A stretch of 64,000 nucleotides of DNA from Paraburkholderia phenazinium (GCF_900141745.1 NZ_FSRM01000001.1:3844001-3908000); one strand, 5' to 3'; counted from the first letter of the stretch, positions 24,893 to 34,452 are shown. The notes: generated by a model from the sequence alone, not told the origin. Made by a program: numbers and translations.

Positions 24893-25326
24893 ATGACCGC
24901 CCTTGAAAACCTGCTGCTGCAGGATCGGCAGCATTTGCCACCGGCGTTATGTAGCCGCGTCTAACGTTCAGGGTGGTGCACTGATTGCGCAGAAAACATC
25001 CTCCGGCCCAGCATACACCTGCCAGATTAGTTGAAAGCATTCATTTGGATGCGATTGGCCGAATCAGCTTGTGCACAGGCGCGGAGCGTCTACCTGGCAG
25101 ACTTGACAGCGTCGGTGAATGGCGCCGCCAATGCGGCTCGCATCGTTATGGGTCGGCGTGTCCCGTGTGGAAGACCCAGGAGTTATCAACAGAAAACGTT
25201 TATAAATCTGTTGATAACTCGCCAGGGAAATCGGTAAGTCTTTGATGTGTTTCGACTTTACCGGGTAACACTGAATCCGGTCAGAATGCCTGCGCTGTCA
25301 GGGCGTGTTTGCGCCCCGCTGGACGG
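24893..25326. other. Gap upstream of the transglutaminase operon
   Basis: This 434-base region separates the transglutaminase operon from the HdeD-like gene. It contains a perfect 13-base inverted repeat with an AT-rich core at 25180-25220, listed separately. No gene was found. Confidence 0.5.
25180..25220. promoter_or_regulatory. 13-base perfect inverted repeat with DnaA-box-like arms
   Basis: GAGTTATCAACAG and CTGTTGATAACTC are exact reverse complements separated by 15 AT-rich bases. Each arm contains TTATCAACA, one base off the DnaA box TTATCCACA. It could be an operator for a dimeric repressor, a DnaA-binding site or a cruciform. It is the strongest palindrome noted in the intergenic DNA. 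Confidence 0.55.
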
Positions 25327-26739
25327 CTACACACCCCGTCCTGCGGTGTCTGTACGCTCGCCCTCGTGCACGCTCGACGCCGCTCTCTGCTCCTGCGCCC
25401 ATTGCCGCCGCGAGCGGTACATCTTGCCCAACGCGAGACGCGCCATCTTGACCCAGCCAGACGGCCGCGGGTCAGCCAGCATACTGAGGGCACGCGCGTA
25501 GTCGAGCGTGAGACCGGGGGTCCATGCCATCGTCGCGGCCCGTTTGCGCACCTGCGCAGCGACCCACAATTCGGGCGTGCTGATCACCCTCAGAAACGGC
25601 TTCCACCCGTCATGCCGTCCCCAGACACGCGCGGACGCTCCTTCGATCGCCGCTTCCAGAGCGCGCGAAACCGTGCTGGAGCAATTGCGATAAGTGAGGT
25701 TGTAGGTCGTATCCTGCCGGTAGGTTTCCCAGAAGCGCCGCAGCCGCTCAGGATCGTAGTTGCGGATGCGCACCTGGGTGGTCGATTCGCACCATGCCTT
25801 CGATTCAGTCCCGTAGTCCGGCTGGAACAGACCCGGTACGTCGTTCTCGCGGGTGGCGCGCAAGAGCCGCGAGAACTCGTCCGGCGAGCGGTCGATCTCC
25901 ACGCCAGGATAGAGGCTGATATAGATCCCTTCGGGCGACTCGAGCGCCGCGTGGCCGGTCGAGATGACGCCGTTGCGGTCCACCGCGGCGATGTAGCGGT
26001 CGATGATCGGTTGGCGACGCGCCTCGCCCTTCGATGACCCCACCGGCGTCCACACATGCACGGTCAGCGCGGGTTCATCTGCGGCCGGGGGCCCGTCCCA
26101 TTCCACCACCGCCGGGGCCGCCTGCTGCGACGCGGCGGTCGCGCTGGCGGCTTGCGCAGCGTCATCGGCTGCGACGGCAGGATTCGTCGACAGCCGCCGC
26201 ACGCGCGAGGCCAGCAAGATCATGTTCCAGCCGCCGAACATCAGCCCAAGGCCGAGGCAGTACGGCACGGTGCCCACGTAGTGCGTCGGGAACGGCTGAT
26301 AGAAGAAAACGGCGAGCGCGATTTCGATCGCCCCACCTGTCAATGCCAGCCGCCAGGTTCGATAACGCACGACGCGTGCGGAGATGATCTGCAACAGGCC
26401 ATCGGTCAGAAACAGCGTGCCGAAGATCATCGACAGGATGAAATTACCGTGGTGATGGCCGGCGAGAATCAGAAGCGCGGCGACGCAAAACGTAATGCCC
26501 TTCACGTAACGCAGCGTGCGCTGGCCGCCCATGCCGGTCCATGCGACCGCGAGCGTGGCGAGACCCTCGAGCAGGAACAGGCAGGCGAACGGCGTGATCG
26601 GGAAGTAGAGCGCACTGTCGAGCGCATCGATGAAGACCGCGATGCCGACTGCGACGCTGATCCAGCCTGCCGTCGTCAGAGCGCGCCAACGGGTGCGCAG
26701 ATAATCGACCCCTAGCAGGATCATCACCAGCCGAACCAT
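25327..26739 (-). CDS. HdeD-like (DUF308) membrane protein fused to a probable papain-like hydrolase domain
   Basis: This 470-residue protein has six or so membrane helices in the first 200 residues, in the pattern of HdeD/DUF308 acid-resistance membrane proteins (ISVAVGIAVFIDAL, GTLFLTDGLLQIISA). After an Ala-rich linker comes a soluble domain of about 220 residues with His in STGHAALESPEGIYISLYPG and Cys in TYRNCSSTVSRALEAA. His before Cys is the order of permuted papain-fold (NlpC/P60-like, DUF4105-like) hydrolases. The fold call is inference. ATG 26739 has GGAG upstream and is preferred to 26781. The domain may act on peptidoglycan, a lipid or a peptide at the membrane. Confidence 0.72.
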   Translation of the reverse strand: MVRLVMILLGVDYLRTRWRALTTAGWISVAVGIAVFIDALDSALYFPITPFACLFLLEGLATLAVAWTGMGGQRTLRYVKGITFCVAALLILAGHHHGNFILSMIFGTLFLTDGLLQIISARVVRYRTWRLALTGGAIEIALAVFFYQPFPTHYVGTVPYCLGLGLMFGGWNMILLASRVRRLSTNPAVAADDAAQAASATAASQQAAPAVVEWDGPPAADEPALTVHVWTPVGSSKGEARRQPIIDRYIAAVDRNGVISTGHAALESPEGIYISLYPGVEIDRSPDEFSRLLRATRENDVPGLFQPDYGTESKAWCESTTQVRIRNYDPERLRRFWETYRQDTTYNLTYRNCSSTVSRALEAAIEGASARVWGRHDGWKPFLRVISTPELWVAAQVRKRAATMAWTPGLTLDYARALSMLADPRPSGWVKMARLALGKMYRSRRQWAQEQRAASSVHEGERTDTAGRGV

Positions 26740-26903
26740 CGTCAGTCTCCGCGTGCCAGCGTCGTGATCGAGCGTTGTCACGCGGGAAGCTGCGCGGCAA
26801 CGTGCCTTTCAGCGTTATATATCACGCTTGCGGCATGCCGCAATGGGATTGCGCCGGAGTACGAAGAAGTTGCGGGTGGCCTGCCCGCTTGTGAGAGGCC
26901 AGG

Positions 26904-28030
26904 TTAGCCGTCGCGCCGGCCCGCCTGGACCGGCACTGCCCTGCCGCGGATCGGCGTGGGACGCGCGCGCAACGCCTTCCATTTTTTCGCCGCGGCCGCA
27001 AGCAGTAGCAGCACACCGATCGCGACCACATCGCCCGCGAGTCCGTTCAGCCAGGCGGGGCCACGCGCCATCCGCACGGCCGTATCCACGACGATCGAGA
27101 CCACCGTGCCGCCGACAAAACACACGAGCCCCTGCTTGCCCACCGTGACGACCGCCGGCAGCCGCTCGGCGATCCGGCGTATCACCTGCATGCGGACCGC
27201 CTGCGCCATCAGCCATGCAATGACGACAAAGCTCACCACGCGCACTGCGGCGAGATTCTGCTTCATGTAACCGGGCGTGGCCTGGGTCTCGAGGCACAGC
27301 TTGACGAACGCAAAGGTCAGCGCGACGGCAAGTGCCGCATAGGTCAGCCAGCGCCCCGCCTTCGAAACCTGAAATTCATTCGACACCGGATGCAGACGGC
27401 ACAGTATTCCGAGCATGAACATCAGTTGCCATGCAAACGGATTGAACGCCCATCCCCCGGATCACTGCTTGGCAAAGCGCGCGCCAGCCATGTGGACGCG
27501 AGCCACACCGCGAGACTCATGCCCAGCGCCACAGCGGGCCGGCGATTCGCCAACGGCACCGAGAGTGGCACACACAGTGCAAACAGCGTGTACATCGGCA
27601 AGACCGAAGACAGGAACGGCTGGTGACGTAAGGTGACGACACCGAGCAACGTGCCGACCGGGTGATGCAGCACATCGCTCCATCCCGTCTCCTGCACCAC
27701 TGGCGAATCGATGCGCCACAACATGAGCGCGGCGCCCGCCAGCAGCATCAGCGCCGCCGTGAATAGATAAGCGCGATAAATCTCCCACGCCCGCACGACA
27801 AAGCGCCGCTGCGCAGCGTGTTCGCTACGGTACGTGGCGACGTTCGTATAAGCGGCCGCTGACGCATAGCCGCCAAGAAACACGAAGACTTCGGCCGCAT
27901 CGCAGTACGCATAGTTGTGCAGCATGACACGTGAGAGAACGCTGCCCTGAATATGATCGAGAGCGATGACGATCAAAACGACTCCGCGCAGGAAGTCGAT
28001 TTCGAGCGATCGCCGGACGGGCGAATTCAT
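26904..28030 (-). pseudogene. OpgC-like acyltransferase gene broken by a frameshift
   Basis: Two adjoining minus-strand frames (start ATG 28030 with GGAG upstream to stop near 27422, then 27422 to 26904) together make one protein parallel to the OpgC-like product of 11033-12139. The first ends in the artefactual RSIRLHGN. The other frame continues with WAFNPFAWQLMFMLGILCRL, as in the intact paralogue (WAFNPFAWQLMFVLGIVCRL). One extra base in the C5 run at 27454-27458 would restore a single frame of about 375 residues. It may be a true frameshift, a variable tract or a sequencing error. Confidence 0.8.
27454..27458. other. C5 tract at the frameshift point of the OpgC-like gene
   Basis: Adding one base here gives continuous reading (GGWAFNPF) from the N-terminal to the C-terminal frame. 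Homopolymers are common sites of sequencing error and of slippage. Confidence 0.6.
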
Positions 28031-28323
28031 CAACGACAACTCCGTTTTCGGTTCGGTCGCAATCCGCAAGACTTGCCGGCGCGAACGGGTGAGAGACTGG
28101 CCGTTACTGCGGATACCATCGGGTACGACTCAACGCTATGCCACGCACTCCCGTAATTCAATTACGCCTTCCCACGGCGATTTTTCTGTGCGTTACGCTG
28201 CGGATGCCGTTAGCGTCAAAAGGCCGTCAAAAGCCGCATCGTCCCAGTGCGACATGAGGGTGTCTGGGCAGTTCCCCTGGAGATTGCGTCGGGATATTTC
28301 ATGCAGTCTGCATGCGGACGTGG

Positions 28324-28356
28324 CGATGCATCGCGCGACACGGGCGCGATGCATCG
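28324..28356. repeat. 13-base perfect inverted repeat
   Basis: CGATGCATCGCGC and GCGCGATGCATCG flank a 7-base spacer. No U-run follows on either strand, so a plain terminator is unlikely. Confidence 0.6.
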
Positions 28357-28377
28357 TCAGATTTCGGGAGGGCCTGG

Positions 28378-28400
28378 AGACAGGCTAGAACAGCCTGTCT
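28378..28400. repeat. 9-base perfect hairpin
   Basis: AGACAGGCT and AGCCTGTCT flank the loop AGAAC, only 21 bases from the 13-base inverted repeat. It may help end the rdgC transcript. Confidence 0.5.
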
Positions 28401-28567
28401 ATCGAAGTGTGTGAGGCAGACAGAGCGAATTGGCGGCGCAGAAGAAATTCTGTATTTCCCGCTACGCCGCTGCGCGAGTGACACCTGGTTACAAAATAAA
28501 ATCGGCGAAATTCACGAGACTTTCGCCCGGCTTGCGCAGTACTTTCATCTTGCAGAACATGCCGGTT

Positions 28568-29491
28568 TCAAGCCGCTGCGGCCTGCAAGATGGCATCACC
28601 CTGCTCGCCGCCCAACACTTCGACGATGTCGGCAAACATGCGCGCGAGTTCGCCTGTCATCAGCGTCATATCCGAGTCGAATTGCTCGTCGTCATTCTGC
28701 GCGGTCGGGTCGCTTGCGTCCTTGATCACGTCGAGCGGCGTGATGCGCTTGATGGTCAGCGACGGTGTGAGGACAAATGAAACGCGGTCGTCCCATGTCA
28801 TGGCAAGACGCATGCATTGCTTGCCCGCTTCGATATGACGACGCATGTCCTCGACATCCAGCGCATGCCCAACGTAGCGCACGGTTGCATTGCCTTGCGC
28901 GGCGGACCGCAACTCCGTGTCCTGATCGAGCGTGAAACCGGCCGGCGCATCGCCGGACAACAGCCATTCCGTCATCGCCGCCACCGGCGACTGTGCAACA
29001 CGCACGCTCGAGAGCGGCAGCTGATCGATTGACTTGACCAGCAGGCCGAGCACATCGTCGGCGACAGCTTGCGAAGCGGCGTCGATCACGAGCCAGCCGT
29101 GCACCGTGTCGATCCAGACGCGCGTATCGCGTCGGATGCTGAACGCCCGCGGCAGGAGTTCATCCGTGACCTGCTCCTTCAGTTCGCGCATCTGCTTGCG
29201 GCCGAGCTTGAAGCCCTGCTGCTCTTCGACTTCAAGCGCGCGAGCCTTGGTCACCTGGTTGACCACCGACGCGGGAAGCAATTTCTTTTCGGTGCGAAAC
29301 ACCAGCAGCATTTGCCGATTGATCGAGTAGACGAGCGAGTCGTTATCGCGCGGCGAGGCCCATCCCTGCGTTTGCATTTCGACGCTACTGCCCGGCTGGA
29401 ACGCATGCGGCGCGAGCCACTTTTCCATCTGCTCGGGATTGACGGACCACGGAACGGGAAGGCGATGAAGCTGAAGGTTTTTGAACCACAT
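28568..29491 (-). CDS. rdgC: Recombination-associated protein RdgC
   Basis: This 307-residue protein matches RdgC over its full length. RdgC is a nucleoid-associated ring that binds double-stranded DNA and restrains RecA. Motifs include [12 protein letters not shown] at the start, [45 protein letters not shown] and the later [15 protein letters not shown] and ITPLDVI. The start at 29491 fits the conserved N-terminus. An open frame continues upstream to 30244 but has no similarity to RdgC. No clear ribosome site is visible. It is monocistronic. Confidence 0.92.
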   Translation of the reverse strand: MWFKNLQLHRLPVPWSVNPEQMEKWLAPHAFQPGSSVEMQTQGWASPRDNDSLVYSINRQMLLVFRTEKKLLPASVVNQVTKARALEVEEQQGFKLGRKQMRELKEQVTDELLPRAFSIRRDTRVWIDTVHGWLVIDAASQAVADDVLGLLVKSIDQLPLSSVRVAQSPVAAMTEWLLSGDAPAGFTLDQDTELRSAAQGNATVRYVGHALDVEDMRRHIEAGKQCMRLAMTWDDRVSFVLTPSLTIKRITPLDVIKDASDPTAQNDDEQFDSDMTLMTGELARMFADIVEVLGGEQGDAILQAAAA

Positions 29492-29875
29492 GGGCGTACA
29501 GGCAAAGCGCACCATTCTATACGACACTGCTCCAGTGAGGGACCACAATGCGTGTGCAAACGATGCATGGGATGCCGGGGTAAAGATTTCAGATTCACAT
29601 TGATTCGGATAACTATGTACTTTCCAGTTGCAGAACATCGAGGCTCTGGTCAGGCGATAGATTTGCTGGAATTCCATCTCCACCTCGTCAAGGACGGCTG
29701 CGTCGTCGAAAACTAATGTCTGAAGCGCTACCTCCTGGCGCAGTTCAGACGACAGATCAGACACCTGGGCGCTGTCGAACAGTAAAAAGTCCTGCAACGC
29801 CGGGCCACGGTCCCTTCGGTTTTCGCCCAAATAACCTAGACTTTTAAGATGCAGTGGAACTGGATGGAGGCTGCC
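29492..29875. other. Divergent gap between rdgC and a small membrane protein gene
   Basis: This 384-base region should hold the rdgC promoter (minus) and that of the small gene at 29876 (plus). No repeat, hairpin or ORF stood out. Confidence 0.4.
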
Positions 29876-30034
29876 ATGGCGGAATCGATGGTCAGCATCG
29901 TAGTGGGACTGGTTGTCATCATCACGGGGATCGTGATCCTGAGTTCGCATCACCGGCGCGAGTTGCACAAAACGCGTCCGCCGACGCGGCTCGACGGCCA
30001 GCGGCTCTGGGACCGGATGCGGCACCGGCACTGA
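29876..30034 (+). CDS. Small single-span membrane protein
   Basis: This 52-residue protein has one membrane helix (about 5-24, [18 protein letters not shown]) and a basic C-terminal tail. ATG 29876 has GGAGG six bases upstream, better than the in-frame ATG at 29849. I do not recognise the family. The strong ribosome site and single clean helix make it a probable gene. Confidence 0.55.
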   Translation: MAESMVSIVVGLVVIITGIVILSSHHRRELHKTRPPTRLDGQRLWDRMRHRH

Positions 30035-30170
30035 CCCCGGTCGCCGCCATCCCAAACGACGCGGCAGCGGCCGCGCCCCAGCAGCGGCCGGCGTGGCGGC
30101 TTTCAAGCCGCCAATCGCAACCGCACGCGCCGACATGCTCCCTGCGCGCGCGGCCAGAACGGAGGCAACC

Positions 30171-30464
30171 ATGTCTGAAGAAATCCACGGCTGGCAAATG
30201 CTCGAATACGAGGGCTTCGAAATCCACCTGTCACCGCGCCCCAAACAGTCCGGCGAGAGCCGCTTTACCTACATGGGCTACGTTTGCCATCCTGGCGCGG
30301 ATCCGGCCATCCCCGGTCATGTAGTGCCGTTCCATGCGGACGGCGAAGAGTGGTTCGCCAGCATGGAGGAAGCGCGCTACGAGGCCGTGCATACGGGACG
30401 CAGCATCGTCGACGGGACGCATCCGGACCTGTCGGTACTGTCGTTGGTGACGGGCGGCGTCTAG
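30171..30464 (+). CDS. Conserved hypothetical protein
   Basis: This 97-residue soluble protein begins [18 protein letters not shown] and contains a [12 protein letters not shown] segment and [23 protein letters not shown] 30171 is preceded by GGAGG at ideal spacing. The balanced composition and good start support a real gene. No function is recognised. It is 136 bases downstream of the small membrane protein gene on the same strand. Confidence 0.7.
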   Translation: MSEEIHGWQMLEYEGFEIHLSPRPKQSGESRFTYMGYVCHPGADPAIPGHVVPFHADGEEWFASMEEARYEAVHTGRSIVDGTHPDLSVLSLVTGGV

Positions 30465-30839
30465 CGCGCCGGGCCACAAGCACGGCAAAGATTCCCCGCG
30501 CCGTAAGAAATCGAAATGAATAGCGATCAGGCCCTCGGGAACCCACCAACCACCGCATCATGCGCGACCACGCCGCCATGCTCAGAAAGCCCCGGCATGC
30601 GCAGCCGATCTGCTGTGATGGCCGGGAACTCGCGCCAGCCTTGGCTCTGCGCCGGTTGGGGCCGGCCATTCGAAGTGTTTCCGGCCCGATCGGGACCATT
30701 TCGCACCCTGCGAACGCCTCCATGCATATTCCGCCGCGAGGCCGTACGCCCCCGGCCACAAGGCGCAGTCGAGTTCCCCGCGCGGTTATAATCGCCATCG
30801 CCCTGCCGTCTTGAAAAGGAGTGCTCCGAGCCTCCGGCC
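30465..30839. other. Upstream region of the O-antigen ligase gene
   Basis: This 375-base gap contains a perfect TATAAT at 30787-30792 and an AAGGAG near 30816, 18 bases before the first in-frame ATG of the ligase gene, an unusually long spacing. No ORF was accepted. Confidence 0.45.
30787..30792 (+). promoter_or_regulatory. Candidate -10 box of the waaL promoter
   Basis: A consensus TATAAT, rare in this GC-rich DNA, lies 48 bases before the waaL ATG. No good -35 is seen 16-18 bases upstream. Confidence 0.4.
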
Positions 30840-32144
30840 ATGCATTCGGCGAACTGGAACGGTAGCGTTCATAAGAATTCACAGCCTATGATTTTTGCTC
30901 CCAGTCTGATCTGGCTCAGCACAGCCTTGCTATTTTTTGCCCCCGCCGTGAACCTCGTATGGCGCGGCGGCACCGGCTACGGTTTCTTCGGACTCGTCGC
31001 GCTGTCGCTGGGAGCCGCCGTCGCCAACAAACGCACTCCGGATTATTTCAAGGGATTACGCACCTATAACTGGTACACCTTGGGCATGCTCGCGTTTCTG
31101 GTCGCGATCATGTTCCAGCAACTGGTGATGCACTACTGGTTGCCACGCCAGTTCGACGCACTGTCGCGCTTCACGTTCGCACTACCGCTATTTTTGCTGC
31201 TGCGCCAGTTTCCGTCGCGCAACCTGCGGGCCATCGGCTGGGGTTGCGCAGCGGGCGCCATCGCCGTGGGCGCCTGGGCTCTGATCGCGCAGCCGCAGGG
31301 CGGCTGGACCGATGCGAGCCGCGCCAGCAATGCCTACACGAACGCGATCCCGTTCGGCGACACCGCCTTGCTGCTCGCTTTCCTGTCCGTCTTTACGCTG
31401 GGTTGGGACGGCCCGCGCGACTGGCGGATGCTCGCGGTCAAGCTCCTTGCGCTGGTCGGCGGCGGCTATGCCTCTTACCTGTCCGGCTCGCGCGGCGGCT
31501 GGATTACGATTCCCATTTTTGCGATCCTGCTCGGCTGCCAGTTCCACTGGTTCGTGCACAAGAAGCGCCTGTGGGTTGCGGCGCTCGCCATCGTGGTATG
31601 CACCGCTGCGCTGCTTTCGACTGAACGCGTCGAGCGGCGGCTCGAAGATGCCACCACCGATTTCTCCGCGCTGCATCATGGCGACGAAAACACCTCCGTC
31701 GGCTTGCGCCTGCAGTTGTGGCAGGCCTCGTTCCGACTGTTCACAGAGCATCCTGTGTACGGTGTCGGCAAGGGCAAACTGGAGCGGGCGCTCGGCGACC
31801 TCGCCGCGCACGGTCAGGCCAGAACCGAGATCGTCAACGAGCGCGCCCACAGCGATTTCTTCTCGACCATCGCCGAAACAGGCGCTATCGGCGCAGTCTG
31901 CCTGCTGATTTTCTATTTCGGCCTGACCGTCCATTTCTGGCGCGAGCGGCGCAACCAGGATCCCACGATTCGGGCTGCTGCCTATTCCGGACTAGCGGTG
32001 TCGTTCAGTACGATCGTGTTCGGCCTGACGATCGACGTGCTGGTGCCCGTCATGGTCACGTCGCTGCTCGCGCTGCTAAGTGCTGCGTTTCTGGCCGTCA
32101 TCGACGCGCGCAAACGCGAGCTGTCGCATCCTGCAGTCCGGTAG
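30840..32144 (+). CDS. waaL: O-antigen ligase (WaaL family)
   Basis: This 434-residue polytopic protein has about 11 helices and the Wzy_C/O-antigen ligase pattern. The conserved SGSRGGW motif is followed by a large periplasmic loop (about 255-365) that carries EHPVYGVGKG and the histidine of NERAHSDFFSTIAETG. WaaL joins undecaprenyl-linked O-antigen to lipid A-core on the periplasmic face. Three glycosyltransferase genes and msbA follow, which supports an LPS role. An O-antigen polymerase (Wzy) cannot be fully excluded, since the families look alike. ATG 30888 is an alternative start. Confidence 0.8.
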   Translation: MHSANWNGSVHKNSQPMIFAPSLIWLSTALLFFAPAVNLVWRGGTGYGFFGLVALSLGAAVANKRTPDYFKGLRTYNWYTLGMLAFLVAIMFQQLVMHYWLPRQFDALSRFTFALPLFLLLRQFPSRNLRAIGWGCAAGAIAVGAWALIAQPQGGWTDASRASNAYTNAIPFGDTALLLAFLSVFTLGWDGPRDWRMLAVKLLALVGGGYASYLSGSRGGWITIPIFAILLGCQFHWFVHKKRLWVAALAIVVCTAALLSTERVERRLEDATTDFSALHHGDENTSVGLRLQLWQASFRLFTEHPVYGVGKGKLERALGDLAAHGQARTEIVNERAHSDFFSTIAETGAIGAVCLLIFYFGLTVHFWRERRNQDPTIRAAAYSGLAVSFSTIVFGLTIDVLVPVMVTSLLALLSAAFLAVIDARKRELSHPAVR

Positions 32145-32159
32145 GTAGGTGAGTAGTTA

Positions 32160-32195
32160 AAACGAGATGCTTTTTCAAGATAAAGCATCTCGTTT
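32160..32195 (+). terminator. Terminator after waaL
   Basis: AAACGAGATGCTTT and AAAGCATCTCGTTT form a perfect 14-base-pair stem with an 8-base loop, ending in TTTAT. It starts 15 bases after the waaL stop. Confidence 0.8.
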
Positions 32196-32301
32196 ATAGT
32201 GCTGTGCACGCCAGAATGGCGAACTGGGGCAGCGGCAATCAGAATGCCTGGCCAGAGTCCAACAACGATTAGAATCTAGCCGAGCCAACTCAGCCCGCGC
32301 C

Positions 32302-33312
32302 ATGAACAACAGCGTCCAGCCCTCCCCGTCTGCCGTAGCGGCCAAACCGCTAGCTTCAGTGCTACTGATCGCTTACAACCAGGAAACACTGGTTGGCGAC
32401 GCAGTGCGCAGCGTGCTTGCGCAGACTTACGAACCGCTGGAACTCATCATCTCCGACGACGCTTCGAGCGACGGCACCTTCGCCGCGATCGAAGCTGCCG
32501 TACGCGGCTATAACGGACCGCACAAGGTCATCACGCGCCGCAACACGAGCAACGAAGGCATCAGTGCGCACCTGTCGCGGCTCGCCGGGATGGCACGCGG
32601 CGAGTTGCTGTTCGTTGCGGCAGGCGACGACATGTCCGCCCCGAACCGCTGCGAACGGGTGGTCGAGTACTGGCTTGCACAGGATCGCCGCCCGGACCTG
32701 ATCGCCACCGATCTCGCCGACATGGACGAAACCGGCGCCGTCCACGAGCGGATGGAGCCGACCGATCTCGGCACGTATCGGAGCTTCGACGACTGGGCTG
32801 CCGAACGGCCCTGGCTGGTAGGTGCAGCGCATACATGGACGCGCCGGCTGTTCGAGCGTTTCGGACCAATGATGCCCGGCACGGCTGCCGAAGATCAGGT
32901 GATGACCTTTCGTGCCATCGTCTCCGGTGGAGCGCTAAGCCTGCGTGAACCGCTGGTGTGGTACCGGCGCGGCGGCCTGTCGGGCAAGCGCCGGTATCGG
33001 ACGGTGGCCGAACTGGTGGGACGATTGCGCCAGGGCAACGGCTTCGCATTAGTTGAAGTGAAGCAGCTGCAGCACGACGCTGAAATTGCCGGACTCGGCG
33101 ACAGAATGCGCGCCGTTCTAGCGCCGAAACTCGCGCGCGAACAGTTCATTCATTCGATGTTCAGCGCTCGCGGGATCGGCGAGCGCCTCACGCTGATCGC
33201 CGCCAGCCACAACGTCAAACTGGGGCTGCGGATCCGGATGCTGCTCTACAGTACCTTTCCGGGTGTCTACGCGCCGACGCTCTGGATCAAGCGGCTCAGG
33301 CGAGCACGCTAA
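32302..33312 (+). CDS. Family 2 glycosyltransferase
   Basis: This 336-residue GT-A enzyme has the family 2 opening (ASVLLIAYNQETLVGDAVRSVL), the first acidic motif IISDDASSDGTF and the DxD-type metal-sugar motif AAGDDMS. EDQVMTFR carries the usual ED dyad of the acceptor site. It probably adds a sugar during LPS core or O-antigen assembly in the cytoplasm. The donor and acceptor are unknown. It is preceded by the waaL terminator, so it has its own promoter. No clear ribosome site precedes ATG 32302. Confidence 0.85.
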   Translation: MNNSVQPSPSAVAAKPLASVLLIAYNQETLVGDAVRSVLAQTYEPLELIISDDASSDGTFAAIEAAVRGYNGPHKVITRRNTSNEGISAHLSRLAGMARGELLFVAAGDDMSAPNRCERVVEYWLAQDRRPDLIATDLADMDETGAVHERMEPTDLGTYRSFDDWAAERPWLVGAAHTWTRRLFERFGPMMPGTAAEDQVMTFRAIVSGGALSLREPLVWYRRGGLSGKRRYRTVAELVGRLRQGNGFALVEVKQLQHDAEIAGLGDRMRAVLAPKLAREQFIHSMFSARGIGERLTLIAASHNVKLGLRIRMLLYSTFPGVYAPTLWIKRLRRAR

Positions 33313-33331
33313 GGCGGCAGGCGTGCCGCCT
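33312..33331. terminator. Hairpin between convergent glycosyltransferase genes
   Basis: AGGCGGCA and TGCCGCCT form an 8-base-pair stem with a 4-base loop in the 37-base gap between two convergent genes. It overlaps the last base of the upstream gene. Confidence 0.5.
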
Positions 33332-33349
33332 GCGTCCGCGTTCTTTCGC

Positions 33350-34444
33350 TCAGCGACGCTCGACTATCTGTGTGGCTAGCCCCAGCAGCGCGTCGACGTG
33401 ACTCGCAACGCTTGCGTCGTAGAGCACCGCTTCACGTGCGACATCGGCCGAAGCTGCGGCCGCCGTGGGCGACGTTGCGCCACTGGCGAGCCGAGGCCGA
33501 ATAGCACGTTCGAGGGTGGCGCGCAGATCGGCGAGATCATCCGGCGCGAAGACGAATTTCGCATGCGACGCAATCGCATCGCAGCAGCCGATACTCGACG
33601 GAAAGATCACCGGCGTGCCGCACATCGCCGATTCGACTCCCACCAGTCCGAACGGCTCGTACTTCGACGCGAGGATCGTAAAGTCGGCGGCCCGATAACC
33701 GTCCTCGATTTCCTTCACATAGCCGATGTAGCGCACCCGCTCCGAGGTGCGCGCGGGCGGTCGGCCTGCGACGGCAAGAACCACCGGCAGCGTGGTCCCT
33801 TCCAGCGCCGCTTCGATAAGCGGCAAGCCCTTGCGCTCGTGACTGCTCGACGGGAATAGCAACACGATCTCGTGATCCGCGAAGCCGAACTTGCGCCGTA
33901 GCGCGCCGCGCTGCTCACTATCTACCGGCTTGAAGCGAGCGCCGTCGACCGGCGGGTAAAGCACGCGAACCTTCGCCTCCGCGACGCCATACAGCTCGCG
34001 CAGTTCGTCGCGCATCAGATTCGAGTGAGCGACAACGAAGCTCGCCTGTTCGTACTGCTTGCGCTCGAGTGCGATCTGCCAGGTATCGGAGCGTTTTTGC
34101 ACGCGACCAGTCGCACGCAAAAACCCGAGATGAGTGCCGCCGCAGATCGCAATTTCCGAAGAGTCGACCCGGTTGCAGCCGATCAGCACGTCGACTTTGG
34201 CCGCGCGCCGCGCCCGGCGCAAACGCCATGAAAACCAGTAATCGCGCAGCTTGCCGGGGAGCAAGGACACCTTGATGCGATGCGTCTCGACCATGCGGCT
34301 TTCCGGCACCGACATATCGAAGCGCCGGGCAAAAAACGCCGGCGTCATGCCTCGCGCGGCAAAGCCGCGCACCAGATCCATCGCGTAACGCTCGAGCCCG
34401 CCGCTGTGTTTCAGCGCATTGCTGGAAAGTCCGATTTTCATCAT
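33350..34444 (-). CDS. Family 4 glycosyltransferase
   Basis: This 364-residue GT-B enzyme has an N-terminal acceptor domain starting MMKIGLSSNALKHSGGLERY and a C-terminal donor-binding domain with LLFPSSSHERKGLPLIEAAL and the EX7E signature YEPFGLVGVESAMCGTPV. WaaG-like LPS core enzymes share this layout. Its start lies eight bases after the msbA stop, so the two are co-transcribed and probably coupled, linking it to lipid A-core assembly. The sugar it adds cannot be read from the sequence. Confidence 0.87.
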   Translation of the reverse strand: MMKIGLSSNALKHSGGLERYAMDLVRGFAARGMTPAFFARRFDMSVPESRMVETHRIKVSLLPGKLRDYWFSWRLRRARRAAKVDVLIGCNRVDSSEIAICGGTHLGFLRATGRVQKRSDTWQIALERKQYEQASFVVAHSNLMRDELRELYGVAEAKVRVLYPPVDGARFKPVDSEQRGALRRKFGFADHEIVLLFPSSSHERKGLPLIEAALEGTTLPVVLAVAGRPPARTSERVRYIGYVKEIEDGYRAADFTILASKYEPFGLVGVESAMCGTPVIFPSSIGCCDAIASHAKFVFAPDDLADLRATLERAIRPRLASGATSPTAAAASADVAREAVLYDASVASHVDALLGLATQIVERR

Positions 34445-34452
34445 TCAGCGCA

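Larger units (their letters stand above)
28031..28567. other. Gap between rdgC and the broken OpgC-like gene, with two hairpins
   Basis: This 537-base stretch lies after rdgC (minus) and before the OpgC-like gene (minus). It holds two perfect inverted repeats at 28324-28356 and 28378-28400 and no supported ORF. Confidence 0.5.

Noticed and set aside
27422..27480. Programmed ribosomal frameshifting in the second OpgC-like gene
   Set aside because: The G5/C5 run does not form a classical slippery heptamer with a stop and stem that could be seen, and the intact paralogue needs no frameshift. A mutation or sequencing error is simpler.
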